The position numbers and the translations under genes were made by a program. The notes beneath the pieces were generated by a model, which was not told where the DNA came from, searched no databases, and saw only the letters and a program-made list of their open reading frames with translations. DNA of 54,124 nt from JAMLIN01 sp041676645 (GTDB lineage: Bacteria; Pseudomonadota; Gammaproteobacteria; Burkholderiales; Burkholderiaceae_E): positions 1 to 54,124 of the forward strand of contig JBAYRO010000011.1 of the NCBI GenBank assembly GCA_041676645.1, read 5' to 3'. Each line of letters opens with the position of its first letter. Within the stretch, counting starts at the first letter, position 1. Shown piece by piece: positions 16,615 through 25,211 of this stretch.

Positions 16615-17463
16615 TCAGCGGATCCGGTGCTCCAGGGCCCACTTCGCCGCCGGAGTCCGGCCGAGGCGATCGACCAGGATCGGCAGCACCGGGGACAGGC
16701 TCGCCGGCAGGGTCCAGGGCGGATTCACCACGAACATGCCGCTGCCGTACAGGCCCGGGCCGGTGGCCGGCGGCGCGTCGATGTCGAGGCTCACATGCAG
16801 CCAGTCCCGGCCCACCATCTGTTGCAGCGCCGCCGCCATGCGCTCGGATTCATGGCGCCGGACCCGCGGATACCAGATCGCGTAGACCCCGGTGGCGAAG
16901 CGCTCGAGCGCGTCGCGCAGGACCTGGCGCACCTTGCGGTAGTCGCCCTTGTCCTCGTAGGGCGGGTCGATCAGGACCAGGGCGCGGCGCGGCGGCGGCG
17001 GCAGGATCGCGCGCAGCATCGCGAAACCGTCGGCCCGCTCGGCACGGATGCGTCGGCTGTCCGGCAGGCGGCTGCGCAGCACCTCGATCTCGGCCGGATG
17101 CAGCTCGAACAGGCGCAGCCGGTCCTGGGGGCGCATCGTCTCCGCGAGCAAGGCCGCCGAGCCCGGATAGCGCAGCAGTCGGCCCGATGGGTTGAAGTCG
17201 CGAACCTGCTCGAGATAGTCGGCAAGGGCCTCGGGCAGGCCGGCCGGATCCATGTCCTGGAGCGAGCCGATGCCCGTCGCGAATTCACCCTTCTTCCGGG
17301 CGGCAGCGCCGTCGAGCTCGTACCAGCCGCCGCCGGCGTGGGTGTCGACCAGCCAGCACGCCGTGTCCTTGTGATGGAGATGGCGTACCAGGGCAAGCAG
17401 CACGATGTGCTTGAGCACATCGGCATGGTTGCCCGCATGGAACGCATGGCGATAGCTGAACAT
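16615..17463 (-). CDS. rlmJ: 23S rRNA (adenine(2030)-N6)-methyltransferase RlmJ
   Basis: A 282-residue RlmJ, about the 280 of E. coli. The diagnostic N-terminus MFSYRHAFHAGNHADVLKH, the SAM loop WLVDTHAGGGWYEL (38-50) and the catalytic DPPYEDKGDY (Asp166-Pro-Pro-Tyr169) are intact. It methylates A2030 of 23S rRNA before ribosome assembly. The preceding gene on the strand is a GNAT acetyltransferase, 24 nt upstream, so they may share a transcript. Confidence 0.95.
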   Translation of the reverse strand: MFSYRHAFHAGNHADVLKHIVLLALVRHLHHKDTACWLVDTHAGGGWYELDGAAARKKGEFATGIGSLQDMDPAGLPEALADYLEQVRDFNPSGRLLRYPGSAALLAETMRPQDRLRLFELHPAEIEVLRSRLPDSRRIRAERADGFAMLRAILPPPPRRALVLIDPPYEDKGDYRKVRQVLRDALERFATGVYAIWYPRVRRHESERMAAALQQMVGRDWLHVSLDIDAPPATGPGLYGSGMFVVNPPWTLPASLSPVLPILVDRLGRTPAAKWALEHRIR

Positions 17464-17487
17464 GGGCGTGCCCGGGCGAAAGCGCGA

Positions 17488-18120
17488 TCATAGCGCCCCG
17501 GCCCTGCGCGCGGCCTCCTCGCGGGTGATGCGCCACTCGATCCCCTGGATGGTGCCGCCACGGTCGTCGGGCGCGCTCGCCGGCCCGATCGCGGTCATGC
17601 CGCAGCGCGTGGTGATCCGGCAGGCGCCGACGTTGTCGGCGGTCGTCTTCGAGTACACCGCCGGAATCGCCGTCCGCGCGAAGGCAGTCTCGATCGCGGT
17701 GGCGATGATGCCGGTTCCATAGCCCTTGCCCCAGCCGTCGGGATGCAGCCAGAGGCCGGTCTCGAGTCCATCGCGCCAGGCGGTGAAGCGGAAGATCGCG
17801 ACCCACTGCCGGTCCTGGTCGGGACGTTCGCAGGCGAACGCGATCAGCCGGCCCGCGGCTTCGTCGGCCATGACCGAGCGCATGCGCTCCAGTGCGATCG
17901 CCGGCTCCTCGGGAGCCGGCCACGGGAGGCAGCGATTGAACCCGGGATGCCGGGTGGCCAGCCAGAGGCGCCAGTAGTCATCGCTGGCCACCGGCCGGAA
18001 GCGCAACTCGCCGGCTCTTGCGGTGGACAGTTCGCGGCGCAGTTGCGCCAGGTACAGGGCCGGCCCGGCCAGCCCCGTGCGGGCCGTCTTGCGGGTCTGC
18101 TGGATCGCCAGGATCGCCAT
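17488..18120 (-). CDS. GNAT family N-acetyltransferase
   Basis: A 210-residue GNAT of the RimJ/RimL-like group. The segment LRFRPVASDDYWRLWLATRH opens the fold, and WLHPDGWGKGYGTGIIATAIETAF is the acetyl-CoA-binding motif A (G-x-G-x-G/A type). Residues 150-175 hold the TTADNVGACRITTRCGM strand pair common to this subfamily. The acceptor (ribosomal protein N-terminus, amino acid or small molecule) is unknown. A basic N-terminal extension of about 35 residues precedes the domain, so a later start is possible. Confidence 0.8.
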   Translation of the reverse strand: MAILAIQQTRKTARTGLAGPALYLAQLRRELSTARAGELRFRPVASDDYWRLWLATRHPGFNRCLPWPAPEEPAIALERMRSVMADEAAGRLIAFACERPDQDRQWVAIFRFTAWRDGLETGLWLHPDGWGKGYGTGIIATAIETAFARTAIPAVYSKTTADNVGACRITTRCGMTAIGPASAPDDRGGTIQGIEWRITREEAARRAGAL

Positions 18121-18291
18121 GACCGGAGCCCTCGCCTCGATGGGGTCGAGGGCATTGTGGGAAGCGCTCCCGGCCCATGCGGGTCCGCTTCCGCCGGGCG
18201 GCGAACGGGGGCCGACCGGAGGTGGCCGGCGCTCATGCTATCGTCGAATATCCGGATGCGCCCGCGGCGCCAGCCCATTCAAGAAAGAGCC

Positions 18292-20433
18292 ATGAGACAG
18301 CCCCTCTACGAATACAAGCAACTGGAACGCCTCCTCGCCCCCCGGTCGGTGGCGGTGATCGGTGCATCGCGCACCGCCGGCGCCTTCGGCAACCGCGTGA
18401 TGCAGCATCTCGCGAGCTACGAAGGCAAGGTCTGGGCGGTCAATCCCAAGTACGACACGGTCGAGGGAAGGCCCTGCGTGCCGACGATCGAGGCGATCGA
18501 CGAATCCCCCGACTGCGTGGTCATCACGGTGCCGCGCGACCATGTCGAGGCCAATGCGCTGGCCTGCGCGCGCAAGGGTGTCGGCGGCCTGGTGATCTTC
18601 GCGTCGGGCTATGCCGAAGTGGGCACGCCCGAGCGCATCGCGCAGCAGCAACGCCTGACCGGGATCGCGCAGGAACACGGCATGCCGATCATCGGCCCGA
18701 ACTGCATCGGCATCGTCAACACCTCGGTGGGCGCGATCCTCACCTTTTCGGCGGCGCCCGCCTTTCGCAAGCCGGGCGAACGGGCGATCGGCCTGATCAG
18801 CCAGTCGGGGGCGCTCGCATTCGCGATGGCGCAGGCGGTGGAACACGGCGTGCAGTTCTCGCACGTCATGACTTCGGGCAACGCCTGCGATGTCGATGTC
18901 GCCGACCAGGTCGCCTACCTGGCCCGGGATCCCGATTGCCACGCGATCGCCTGCCTCTTCGAGGGCATGGCCGCGCCCACCCGCCTGCTCGAAGCGGCGC
19001 GCATGGCCCAGCAGGCGGACAAGCCGCTGGTCATCTTCAAGATCGCCTCGAGTGAACAGGGCGCGACGGCGGCCGCGTCGCATACCGGCTCGCTCGCCGG
19101 CTCCGATGCAGTCTACCGGGCCTCGCTCGAGCGGCTCGGCGTGATCCTCGTCGACAACTTCGAAGCCCTGGTCGAGACCACCAGCTTCTTCGCCAAGGCG
19201 CCGCCGCCGACAGCGACGGGCGTGGCGGTCATCGCCTCGTCGGGCGGCGGCGCGATCATGTGCGCCGACAAGGCCGAGAAGCACGAGGTGCCGCTGCCCC
19301 AGCCGGCCGATCCGACGCGCGAAGTGCTGCTGCGCCACATCCCCGAGTTCGGATCGGCCCGCAATCCCTGCGATGTCACGGCGCAGGTGCTCACCGAGCC
19401 GGAGAGCTTCGTCGCCTGCACCGACGCCTTGCTGGGCGATCCGGCTTTCGGCGCCCTCGTCTTTCCGGCCGTCTATGCGTACCCGACCATGAATCCGCGG
19501 ACCGAGGTGCTCGGCCGGGTGGCCGCCGAGCGCGGCAAGATCAGCTGCTCGGTGTGGAGCACCGAATGGCTCGAGGGTCCGGGTTCGCGCGAGGCCGAGG
19601 AGAATCCGAACGTCGCCCTCTTCCGTTCGATGGACCGCTGCTTCGCGACCCTGCGCGCATGGCACGAGCGCGACCGGCTCGGCAGGCTCGACCGCACCGT
19701 GCGACGGCTGAGCCCGCCCGATGCGCGCGATCGCGCCATGGCGATGCTCGATTCGATCGATACCCCCATTCTCACCGAAGCCCAGTCGAAGGCGCTGCTC
19801 GCCCTCTACGGATTGCCGGTGGTGCAGGACCATCGCTGCCAGAGCGCGGACGAGGCGGTGGCCGCCGCCGCCGCGACCGGTTACCCGGTGGTGATGAAGG
19901 CCGAGTCGCCCGACATCGCGCACAAGACCGAGGCCGGCGTGGTCGCGCTCGACATCGCCGACGAAACGCAGGTGCGCGAGGCTCACGCGCGCATCATCGC
20001 CAATGCGCGCAAGTACGATCCGAAGGCGCGCATCGACAGCGTGCTGGTGCAGCCGATGGTGCCGGCCGGCGTCGAGATCGTGATCGGCGCGAAGGTCGAT
20101 CCGCAGTTCGGGCCGGTGGTTCTCGTCGGCCTCGGCGGCGTGCTCGTCGAGGTGCTGCGCGACACCGCGATCGCGCCGGCGCCGCTGGCCCGGGACGAGG
20201 CGCTCGAGATGCTGCGCCGCTTGCGGGCCGGGCGGCTGCTCGACGGCTTCCGCGGCCAGCCCGGCGCCGATCGCGAGGCGCTGGCCGCACTGGTGGTCCG
20301 CATGGGCGAAGTCATCGCCGACCTCGGGGAGCGGATCGCCGAGATCGATCTCAATCCGGTGATCTGCCGTGGCGAGCGGATGCTCGCGGTCGACGCGATG
20401 ATCGCTCAATCCTCGAAGGGCAGCCCGACGTAG
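18292..20433 (+). CDS. NDP-forming acyl-CoA synthetase (acetate--CoA ligase family, fused alpha-beta)
   Basis: A 713-residue fused NDP-forming acyl-CoA synthetase. Order: CoA-binding Rossmann domain (about 15-135, VAVIGASRTAGAFGN), two flavodoxin-like ligase domains with the phospho-His loop at His264 (SHTGSLAGSD), and a C-terminal ATP-grasp domain (about 485-713, GYPVVMKAESPDIAHKTE, ending IAEIDLNPVI). These enzymes interconvert acid + CoA + ATP and acyl-CoA + ADP + Pi; alternatives include pimeloyl-, feruloyl- or acetyl-CoA forms. ATG at 18292 has an AAGAAAGAG purine tract before it; the frame is open upstream but that stretch shows no homology. It is convergent with pobA, overlapping its 3' end by 28 bp. 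Confidence 0.88.
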   Translation: MRQPLYEYKQLERLLAPRSVAVIGASRTAGAFGNRVMQHLASYEGKVWAVNPKYDTVEGRPCVPTIEAIDESPDCVVITVPRDHVEANALACARKGVGGLVIFASGYAEVGTPERIAQQQRLTGIAQEHGMPIIGPNCIGIVNTSVGAILTFSAAPAFRKPGERAIGLISQSGALAFAMAQAVEHGVQFSHVMTSGNACDVDVADQVAYLARDPDCHAIACLFEGMAAPTRLLEAARMAQQADKPLVIFKIASSEQGATAAASHTGSLAGSDAVYRASLERLGVILVDNFEALVETTSFFAKAPPPTATGVAVIASSGGGAIMCADKAEKHEVPLPQPADPTREVLLRHIPEFGSARNPCDVTAQVLTEPESFVACTDALLGDPAFGALVFPAVYAYPTMNPRTEVLGRVAAERGKISCSVWSTEWLEGPGSREAEENPNVALFRSMDRCFATLRAWHERDRLGRLDRTVRRLSPPDARDRAMAMLDSIDTPILTEAQSKALLALYGLPVVQDHRCQSADEAVAAAAATGYPVVMKAESPDIAHKTEAGVVALDIADETQVREAHARIIANARKYDPKARIDSVLVQPMVPAGVEIVIGAKVDPQFGPVVLVGLGGVLVEVLRDTAIAPAPLARDEALEMLRRLRAGRLLDGFRGQPGADREALAALVVRMGEVIADLGERIAEIDLNPVICRGERMLAVDAMIAQSSKGSPT

Positions 20434-21587
20434 TTCTCGGCGAGCGCCGCGCAGGCCGCGGTGGAGCCGCAGAGATAGTCGAGTTCGGCATGCTGCACCC
20501 GATGGCCGAACTCGCCGTCGTCGGGAAAGCGGTGCAGCAGGTTGGTCATCCACCATGAGAAGCGCACCGCCTTCCAGACACGGCGAAGACACTTGTCCGA
20601 GTAGGCGTCGATTTCGGTCATTCGCCCGCCGCCGGCATAGTGGTCGATCAGCGCGCGCGACAGATAGCGGACATCGGATGCCGCGAGATTGAGCCCCTTG
20701 GCACCGGTCGGCGGCACGATGTGGGCGGCGTCGCCCGCGAGCAGCAGCCGGCCGAAGCGCATCGGTTCGGCCACGAAGCTGCGCAGCGGCGCGATGCTCT
20801 TCTCGATGGACGGACCGGTGACCAGTGCCTCGGCCGCCGACGGATCGAGCCGTCGGCGCAGTTCGTCCCAGAAGCGGTCGTCGGACCAGTCCTCGACCTT
20901 GTCCTCGAGGGGGCACTGCACGTAGTAGCGGCTGCGGCTGCGCGAGCGCATGCTGCACAGGGCGAAGCCGCGCTCGTGATTGGCGTAGATCAGTTCCTCC
21001 GACACGGGCGGCGTGTCGGCGAGCAGGCCGAGCCAGCCGAAGGGGTAGACGCGTTCGAAGCGCCGCACCGCCGTCGCCGGGACGCTGCTGTGCGAGACGC
21101 CGTGCGAGCCGTCGCAGCCGGCGATGAAATCGCATTCGACCTCATGGCGGATGCCGTCGTGCCGCCAGCTCACCCGCGGCCGTCGGGAATCGAAGTCATG
21201 CAATGCCACATCGGCGGCTTCGTAGACCGTCGGCGCCCCCGTGGCCTGGCGAGCCTCCATCAGGTCGCGGGTGACTTCGGTCTGGCCATAGACCGTGACC
21301 CGGCTGCCCGCGGTGAGGCTCGCCAGGTCGATGCGATGGCGGCGACCATCGAAGGAAAGCGCGATGCCGTCGTGCAGCAGGCCCTCGTCATGCATGCGCC
21401 CGCCGACGCCCGCTTCATCGAGGAGATCGACCGTCACCTGCTCGAGCACGCCAGCGCGAATCCGGCCCAGAACATAGTCGCGGCTCTGGCGCTCGAGGAT
21501 CAGGGTGTCGATGCCTGCGCCATGAAGCAGCTGGCCCAGCAGCAGGCCGGCCGGCCCCGATCCGATGATTGCCACCTGGACTCGCAT
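20406..21587 (-). CDS. pobA: 4-hydroxybenzoate 3-monooxygenase
   Basis: A 393-residue PobA, one less than the Pseudomonas enzyme and alignable end to end. Visible are GSGPAGLLLGQ (9-19) for FAD, ILERQSRDYVLGRIRAGVLEQ, VYGQTEVTRDLMEAR, ERVYPFGWLGLLADTPPVS, SRYYVQCPLEDKVEDWSDDRFW, SIEKSIAPLRSF, GDAAHIVPPTGAKGLNLAASD and the terminal AENYVGLPFED. It uses NADPH and O2 to make protocatechuate from 4-hydroxybenzoate. The start has AAGGGAG about 7 nt upstream. No pobR and no protocatechuate dioxygenase genes are in the window, so the rest of the pathway lies elsewhere. Confidence 0.97.
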   Translation of the reverse strand: MRVQVAIIGSGPAGLLLGQLLHGAGIDTLILERQSRDYVLGRIRAGVLEQVTVDLLDEAGVGGRMHDEGLLHDGIALSFDGRRHRIDLASLTAGSRVTVYGQTEVTRDLMEARQATGAPTVYEAADVALHDFDSRRPRVSWRHDGIRHEVECDFIAGCDGSHGVSHSSVPATAVRRFERVYPFGWLGLLADTPPVSEELIYANHERGFALCSMRSRSRSRYYVQCPLEDKVEDWSDDRFWDELRRRLDPSAAEALVTGPSIEKSIAPLRSFVAEPMRFGRLLLAGDAAHIVPPTGAKGLNLAASDVRYLSRALIDHYAGGGRMTEIDAYSDKCLRRVWKAVRFSWWMTNLLHRFPDDGEFGHRVQHAELDYLCGSTAACAALAENYVGLPFED

Positions 21588-21797
21588 GTCTCGCTCCCTT
21601 GTTGTCGCCCGTCCGCGAGGACGAGCCTGAATCAGCGTCCCGATCCGCATCCGGATGATTCGCGCGGCGGCGGCTTCGTGGCCACCGACTCTCGCCCGGA
21701 ATCCGAACATCGAGAGTTGCCTCGCCGCAACTGTCGATTATGCGTATGCCCGTCGCTGAGCTAACCTGAATCCGTGACGGCTCAGCAAGGAGGCCGA
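21588..21797. promoter_or_regulatory. Divergent pobA / cytochrome c intergenic region with two palindromes
   Basis: This 210-bp gap between divergent starts contains CATCCGGATG, a perfect 10-bp palindrome at 21650-21659, and AGTTGC-N6-GCAACT, a 6+6 bp inverted repeat at 21713-21730. Either could be an operator for a regulator of pobA (PobR is commonly IclR or AraC type) or for the cytochrome operon. No confident -35/-10 pair stands out. Function is inferred from position only. Confidence 0.4.
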
Positions 21798-22139
21798 ATG
21801 AACCGGGGAGTGAGACGCCGCAATGTCATCTGGTCGCTGTTCTGGATCGCGCTTCTCGGTTCGAGCGCGGCCGGCCAGGGCAGTTCCTCCGTCTTTCGCG
21901 ATGCCGATCTCGCGCTCGGCGAACGCTTGATTGCACAGCATGAATGCCAGGCCTGCCACAGTGGCCTGGCCGAGGGTGATGGCACTTCCATCTACGATCC
22001 GGTCGATCGGATCCGCAGCGCCTCGGCCCTGCTGAGCAGGGTGGAGACCTGTAATACCGAGATGAGTCTCGGAATGTTCCCCGACGAGGTCAACGCGGTC
22101 GCCGCGGTCCTCGATCGCCACTACTACGAGCTCGAGTAA
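21798..22139 (+). CDS. Small exported monohaem c-type cytochrome
   Basis: A 113-residue protein with a signal peptide (about 1-26, hydrophobic core VIWSLFWIALLG) and one haem-c site, Cys50-Gln-Ala-Cys53-His54. Met residues in TEMSLGMFPDE near the C-terminus could supply the distal ligand, as in class I cytochromes. The chosen ATG has a strong AAGGAGG box 3-4 nt before it; an earlier in-frame start does not. It is followed after 8 nt by mnmC. The electron partner is not evident: no oxidase or dehydrogenase lies beside it. Confidence 0.8.
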   Translation: MNRGVRRRNVIWSLFWIALLGSSAAGQGSSSVFRDADLALGERLIAQHECQACHSGLAEGDGTSIYDPVDRIRSASALLSRVETCNTEMSLGMFPDEVNAVAAVLDRHYYELE

Positions 22140-22147
22140 CCCGCATC

Positions 22148-24064
22148 TTGCCGATCGAACCCGGCCGGCTCGCCGGCGATGCCTCCGGCCGACTGCTGAG
22201 CCCGGTATTCGGCGACGTCTACAAGAGCGCCGCCGGCGCGCTCGCCGAGGCGGCGACGGTCTTCGTCGGCGGCGCGGGCCTGCGCGAGCGCTGGCCCGGG
22301 CGGCGGGCCTTCACCGTTCTCGAGCTCGGTTTCGGTCTCGGCGCCAATTTCTTCGCCACCCTCTCGGCCTGGCGCGAGGATGCCCGGCGGCCAGCGCGGC
22401 TCGACTTCGTTTCGGTCGAGGCCCATCCGCTGCCGCATGCCGACCTCGCCGATGCGCTCGCCCGCATCGGCGTCGATCCCGAGGATGCGCGACGACTTCT
22501 CGCCCAATGGCCGCTGCCGCTGCCCGGATTGCATCGGCTCGCCTTCGATGATGGCCGGGTGGTGCTGACGCTCGCCCTCGGCGATGCGGCGGCGATCGTG
22601 CCCCGGCTCGCGCTGGCCGCCGATGCCTTCTACCTGGATGGCTTCGCCCCGGCGCGCAATCCGGCCATGTGGTCGGTCGGCTTGATGAAGCAGCTCGCCC
22701 GACGGGCCCGGCCGGGGGCCGGCATCGCCACGTATTCGGTGGCCGGCGCGGTGCGTCGCGCGCTCGGGCAGGCCGGCTTCGAGACCCGCGCCGAGCCCGG
22801 TTTCGGCGGCAAGCGCGGTCGCCTGGTCGGGCATTACGCGCCGGCATGGCGGACCTGGCCGGCGCCGCCATCGGCGCCCGTCTTCACGGATCGCCGGGTG
22901 CTGGTGATCGGTGCCGGCATGGCCGGCGCCGCGCTCGCCGCGGGCTTCGCCGATTGCGGCTGGCGGGTCCTCGTCGCCGAGGCTCGGGCGCGGCCGGTCG
23001 GCGGTGGATCGGACCAGCCGCGGCTCGCCATGCACCTGCACCTGTCGCCCGACGACAACCGGCTGGCGCGCCTGTCCCGCGCCGCCTTTGGCATGGGGCC
23101 CGGCGTGCCGCTGGCCGAACGCCACGATGGCGACGCGATCGGTCGGCTGTCGCCGGCGATCGATCTCCCGCAGGCGTATCGCCAGCGGGAGATGCTCGCG
23201 GGGCTCGGTTTCGCGTCGTCCCTGGCGAGCTGGCTGGAGTCGGACCAGGCCAGCGACATCGCCGGGATTCGCCTGCCGCAAGGCGGCATCTGGATGCCCC
23301 GGGCGGGCGCCGTCGAGCCGCATGTCGAGTCCGCCCGATGGCTGGCCCATGCCGCGATCTCGACCCGCTTCGATTGCCGCGTCGCTGGATTGCGTCCCGG
23401 CGGCGGGGCCTGGCGGGCACGCGACGCCACGGGCAGCGTCATCGGCGACTTCGATCTCGTCGTTCTCGCCTGTCCGGAAGCGGCGATCGGGCTCGGCGGC
23501 TTCAGCAGTCTCACGCTCTTGCGTACCCGTGGCCAGTCGAGCCGCCTGCGCAGCCCGCGGCTGGCCGGACTACGCTGCCTGCTGGGCGGCGACGCCTACG
23601 CCTGCCCCCTGCCCGACGGCGAAACCCTGATCGGCTCGACCTTCACCGACGGTGACGATCTCGCGCCCGATCGGGCCGATGACGAAAGCAACCTGTGTCG
23701 CCTCGGGCGCATGCTCGGCATCGCGCCGGCCGAATTCGATCCGCGCTGGCGCGGGGCCGCCACCGGGTTTCGCTTCGGCCCGCGCGACCGCATGCCGCTG
23801 ATCGGCTGGGCGCCGGACGACGGGGCCGCGTTCGCCGATCGCGAAGCCCTGCTGCGCAATGCGAAGCTGCCGCTTCCGCGGGCCGCCGGACTGATGCTCG
23901 CCACCGGCTTCGGCTCGCGCGGCGCCCTGTGGTCACTGCTCGCCGCCCGCCTGTTGCCCGCGCTCGCCGAAGGCAATCCCCTGCCGATCGAAGCCGACCT
24001 GGCCGCCTCGATCGACCCTGCGCGGTTCCTGCGTCGAAAGCTCGCGGGTGGCGGGATACACTAG
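22148..24064 (+). CDS. mnmC: Bifunctional tRNA mnm5s2U biosynthesis enzyme MnmC
   Basis: A 638-residue bifunctional MnmC. The N-terminal MnmD methyltransferase domain has LELGFGLGANFF (58-69) for SAM and the active-site YLDGFAPARNPAMW loop. The C-terminal MnmC oxidoreductase begins at VLVIGAGMAGAALAAGFA, a DAO-type FAD fold, with GRARPVGGGSDQPRLAMHLHLS-like substrate region. The protein demodifies cmnm5U34 to nm5U34 and then methylates it. The start is TTG at 22148; no ATG lies near the conserved N-terminus, and the preceding cytochrome gene ends 8 nt earlier. Confidence 0.92.
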   Translation: MPIEPGRLAGDASGRLLSPVFGDVYKSAAGALAEAATVFVGGAGLRERWPGRRAFTVLELGFGLGANFFATLSAWREDARRPARLDFVSVEAHPLPHADLADALARIGVDPEDARRLLAQWPLPLPGLHRLAFDDGRVVLTLALGDAAAIVPRLALAADAFYLDGFAPARNPAMWSVGLMKQLARRARPGAGIATYSVAGAVRRALGQAGFETRAEPGFGGKRGRLVGHYAPAWRTWPAPPSAPVFTDRRVLVIGAGMAGAALAAGFADCGWRVLVAEARARPVGGGSDQPRLAMHLHLSPDDNRLARLSRAAFGMGPGVPLAERHDGDAIGRLSPAIDLPQAYRQREMLAGLGFASSLASWLESDQASDIAGIRLPQGGIWMPRAGAVEPHVESARWLAHAAISTRFDCRVAGLRPGGGAWRARDATGSVIGDFDLVVLACPEAAIGLGGFSSLTLLRTRGQSSRLRSPRLAGLRCLLGGDAYACPLPDGETLIGSTFTDGDDLAPDRADDESNLCRLGRMLGIAPAEFDPRWRGAATGFRFGPRDRMPLIGWAPDDGAAFADREALLRNAKLPLPRAAGLMLATGFGSRGALWSLLAARLLPALAEGNPLPIEADLAASIDPARFLRRKLAGGGIH

Positions 24065-24087
24065 GCGCCTCATTCATCGGGGCCAAC

Positions 24088-24462
24088 ATGTCGAAGACGA
24101 AATCCGGACCGAAATACGACTGTTCACGCTGTCCGGGCTATTGCTGCAGCTATCCGCGTATCGAACTGCTCGACGAGGATGTCCAGCGACTCGCCGACCA
24201 CTTCGAGATGAGCTTCGAGAAGGCCGAGCGAAAATTCTCCGAATGGTATGCCGAGGACGAGCGGATCCTTCGTCACCGCAAGGACACCGTCTTCAACTCC
24301 GTCTGCCGGTTCTTCGATCGCAAGGCGCGACGCTGTACCGTGTACGAAGCCCGGCCGACGGTGTGCCGCAGCTACCCCAATGGCAATACCTGCGGCTACT
24401 ACACTTTCCTGAAGTTCGAGCGCAAGCACCAGGACGATCCGGATTTCATTCCTTCGGCCTGA
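24088..24462 (+). CDS. YkgJ family cysteine-cluster protein
   Basis: A 124-residue soluble protein of the YkgJ/CxxCxxCC family. Cysteines at 12, 15, 19, 20, 73, 83, 93 and 102 include the diagnostic CSRCPGYCCSYP opening and the later VCRFFD...CTVYEARPTVCRSYP pattern. The family is believed to bind a metal, zinc or an Fe-S cluster, but its function is not established. The start follows from the first conserved cysteine. It lies 23 nt after mnmC and 57 nt before the response-regulator gene. Confidence 0.88.
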   Translation: MSKTKSGPKYDCSRCPGYCCSYPRIELLDEDVQRLADHFEMSFEKAERKFSEWYAEDERILRHRKDTVFNSVCRFFDRKARRCTVYEARPTVCRSYPNGNTCGYYTFLKFERKHQDDPDFIPSA

Positions 24463-24519
24463 TGCCGGGTGAACGCATCGTCGGCGGGTCCGGACATCAT
24501 CCCATCGGAGATCGATACG

Positions 24520-25185
24520 ATGAGACTGCTGCTGGTCGAGGACGATTCCATGATTGGCGAGACCGTCCGGCTCGGCCTGCGCAAGGATGGCTTCGCCGTC
24601 GACTGGATACGTGATGGTGAATCCGCCCGCACGGCGATGTCCACCGAGACCTATGATGCGATCCTGCTCGATCTCGGCCTGCCCCGCATCGACGGGCTCG
24701 AGCTGCTGCGCTATCTGCGGGCGATGAAGGGGCCTCGCGGCCGGGTACCGGTGCTGGTGGTCACCGCTCGCGACGCGGTGGCGGACCGGGTGACCGGCCT
24801 CGATGCGGGCGCGGACGACTATCTCGTCAAGCCCTTCGACTTCGATGAGCTGTCCGCCCGCCTGCGGGCGCTGATCCGCCGCCAGGCCGGCCGCAGCGCG
24901 AGCATCGTCGAGCATGGCGAGCTCGCGTTCGATACCGTCAATCGCAGCCTTGTCGTTGCAGGGCGGCCGGTGTCGCTGTCGGCCCGCGAGCTCGCGCTGT
25001 TCGAGGCGCTGATGATCCGCCCCGGCGCCGTGCTCTCGAAGGCCCAGCTCGAGGACCGGGTCTACGGCTGGAGCGACAAGATCGAGAGCAACGCGATCGA
25101 GGTCCACATGCACGCGCTGCGCCGCAAGATCGGGGCGCACCGGATCCGCACGATTCGCGGCGTCGGCTACGTGCTCGCGGACTAG
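24520..25185 (+). CDS. OmpR/QseB-type response regulator
   Basis: A 221-residue response regulator. The receiver domain (1-115) has the acidic pocket Glu7-Asp8-Asp9, phospho-acceptor Asp51 in LLDLGLPRIDG, and the Lys of DDYLVKPFD. The C-terminal winged helix (about 127-220) has SARELALFEALMIRPGAVLSKAQLEDRVYGW and the wing motif IRTIRGVGYVLAD. It is closest in appearance to QseB/PmrA/TctD-group regulators. GGAG sits 9 nt before the ATG. The histidine kinase follows after 26 nt. Confidence 0.93.
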   Translation: MRLLLVEDDSMIGETVRLGLRKDGFAVDWIRDGESARTAMSTETYDAILLDLGLPRIDGLELLRYLRAMKGPRGRVPVLVVTARDAVADRVTGLDAGADDYLVKPFDFDELSARLRALIRRQAGRSASIVEHGELAFDTVNRSLVVAGRPVSLSARELALFEALMIRPGAVLSKAQLEDRVYGWSDKIESNAIEVHMHALRRKIGAHRIRTIRGVGYVLAD

Positions 25186-25211
25186 CGACGCATGTCCGTG
25201 CGCGGGCTCTG

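Noticed and set aside
18238..21135. A 965-codon minus-strand frame across the acyl-CoA ligase and part of pobA
   Set aside because: It spans two real genes, being antisense to the ligase and in another frame of pobA. Its sequence has no recognisable domain.
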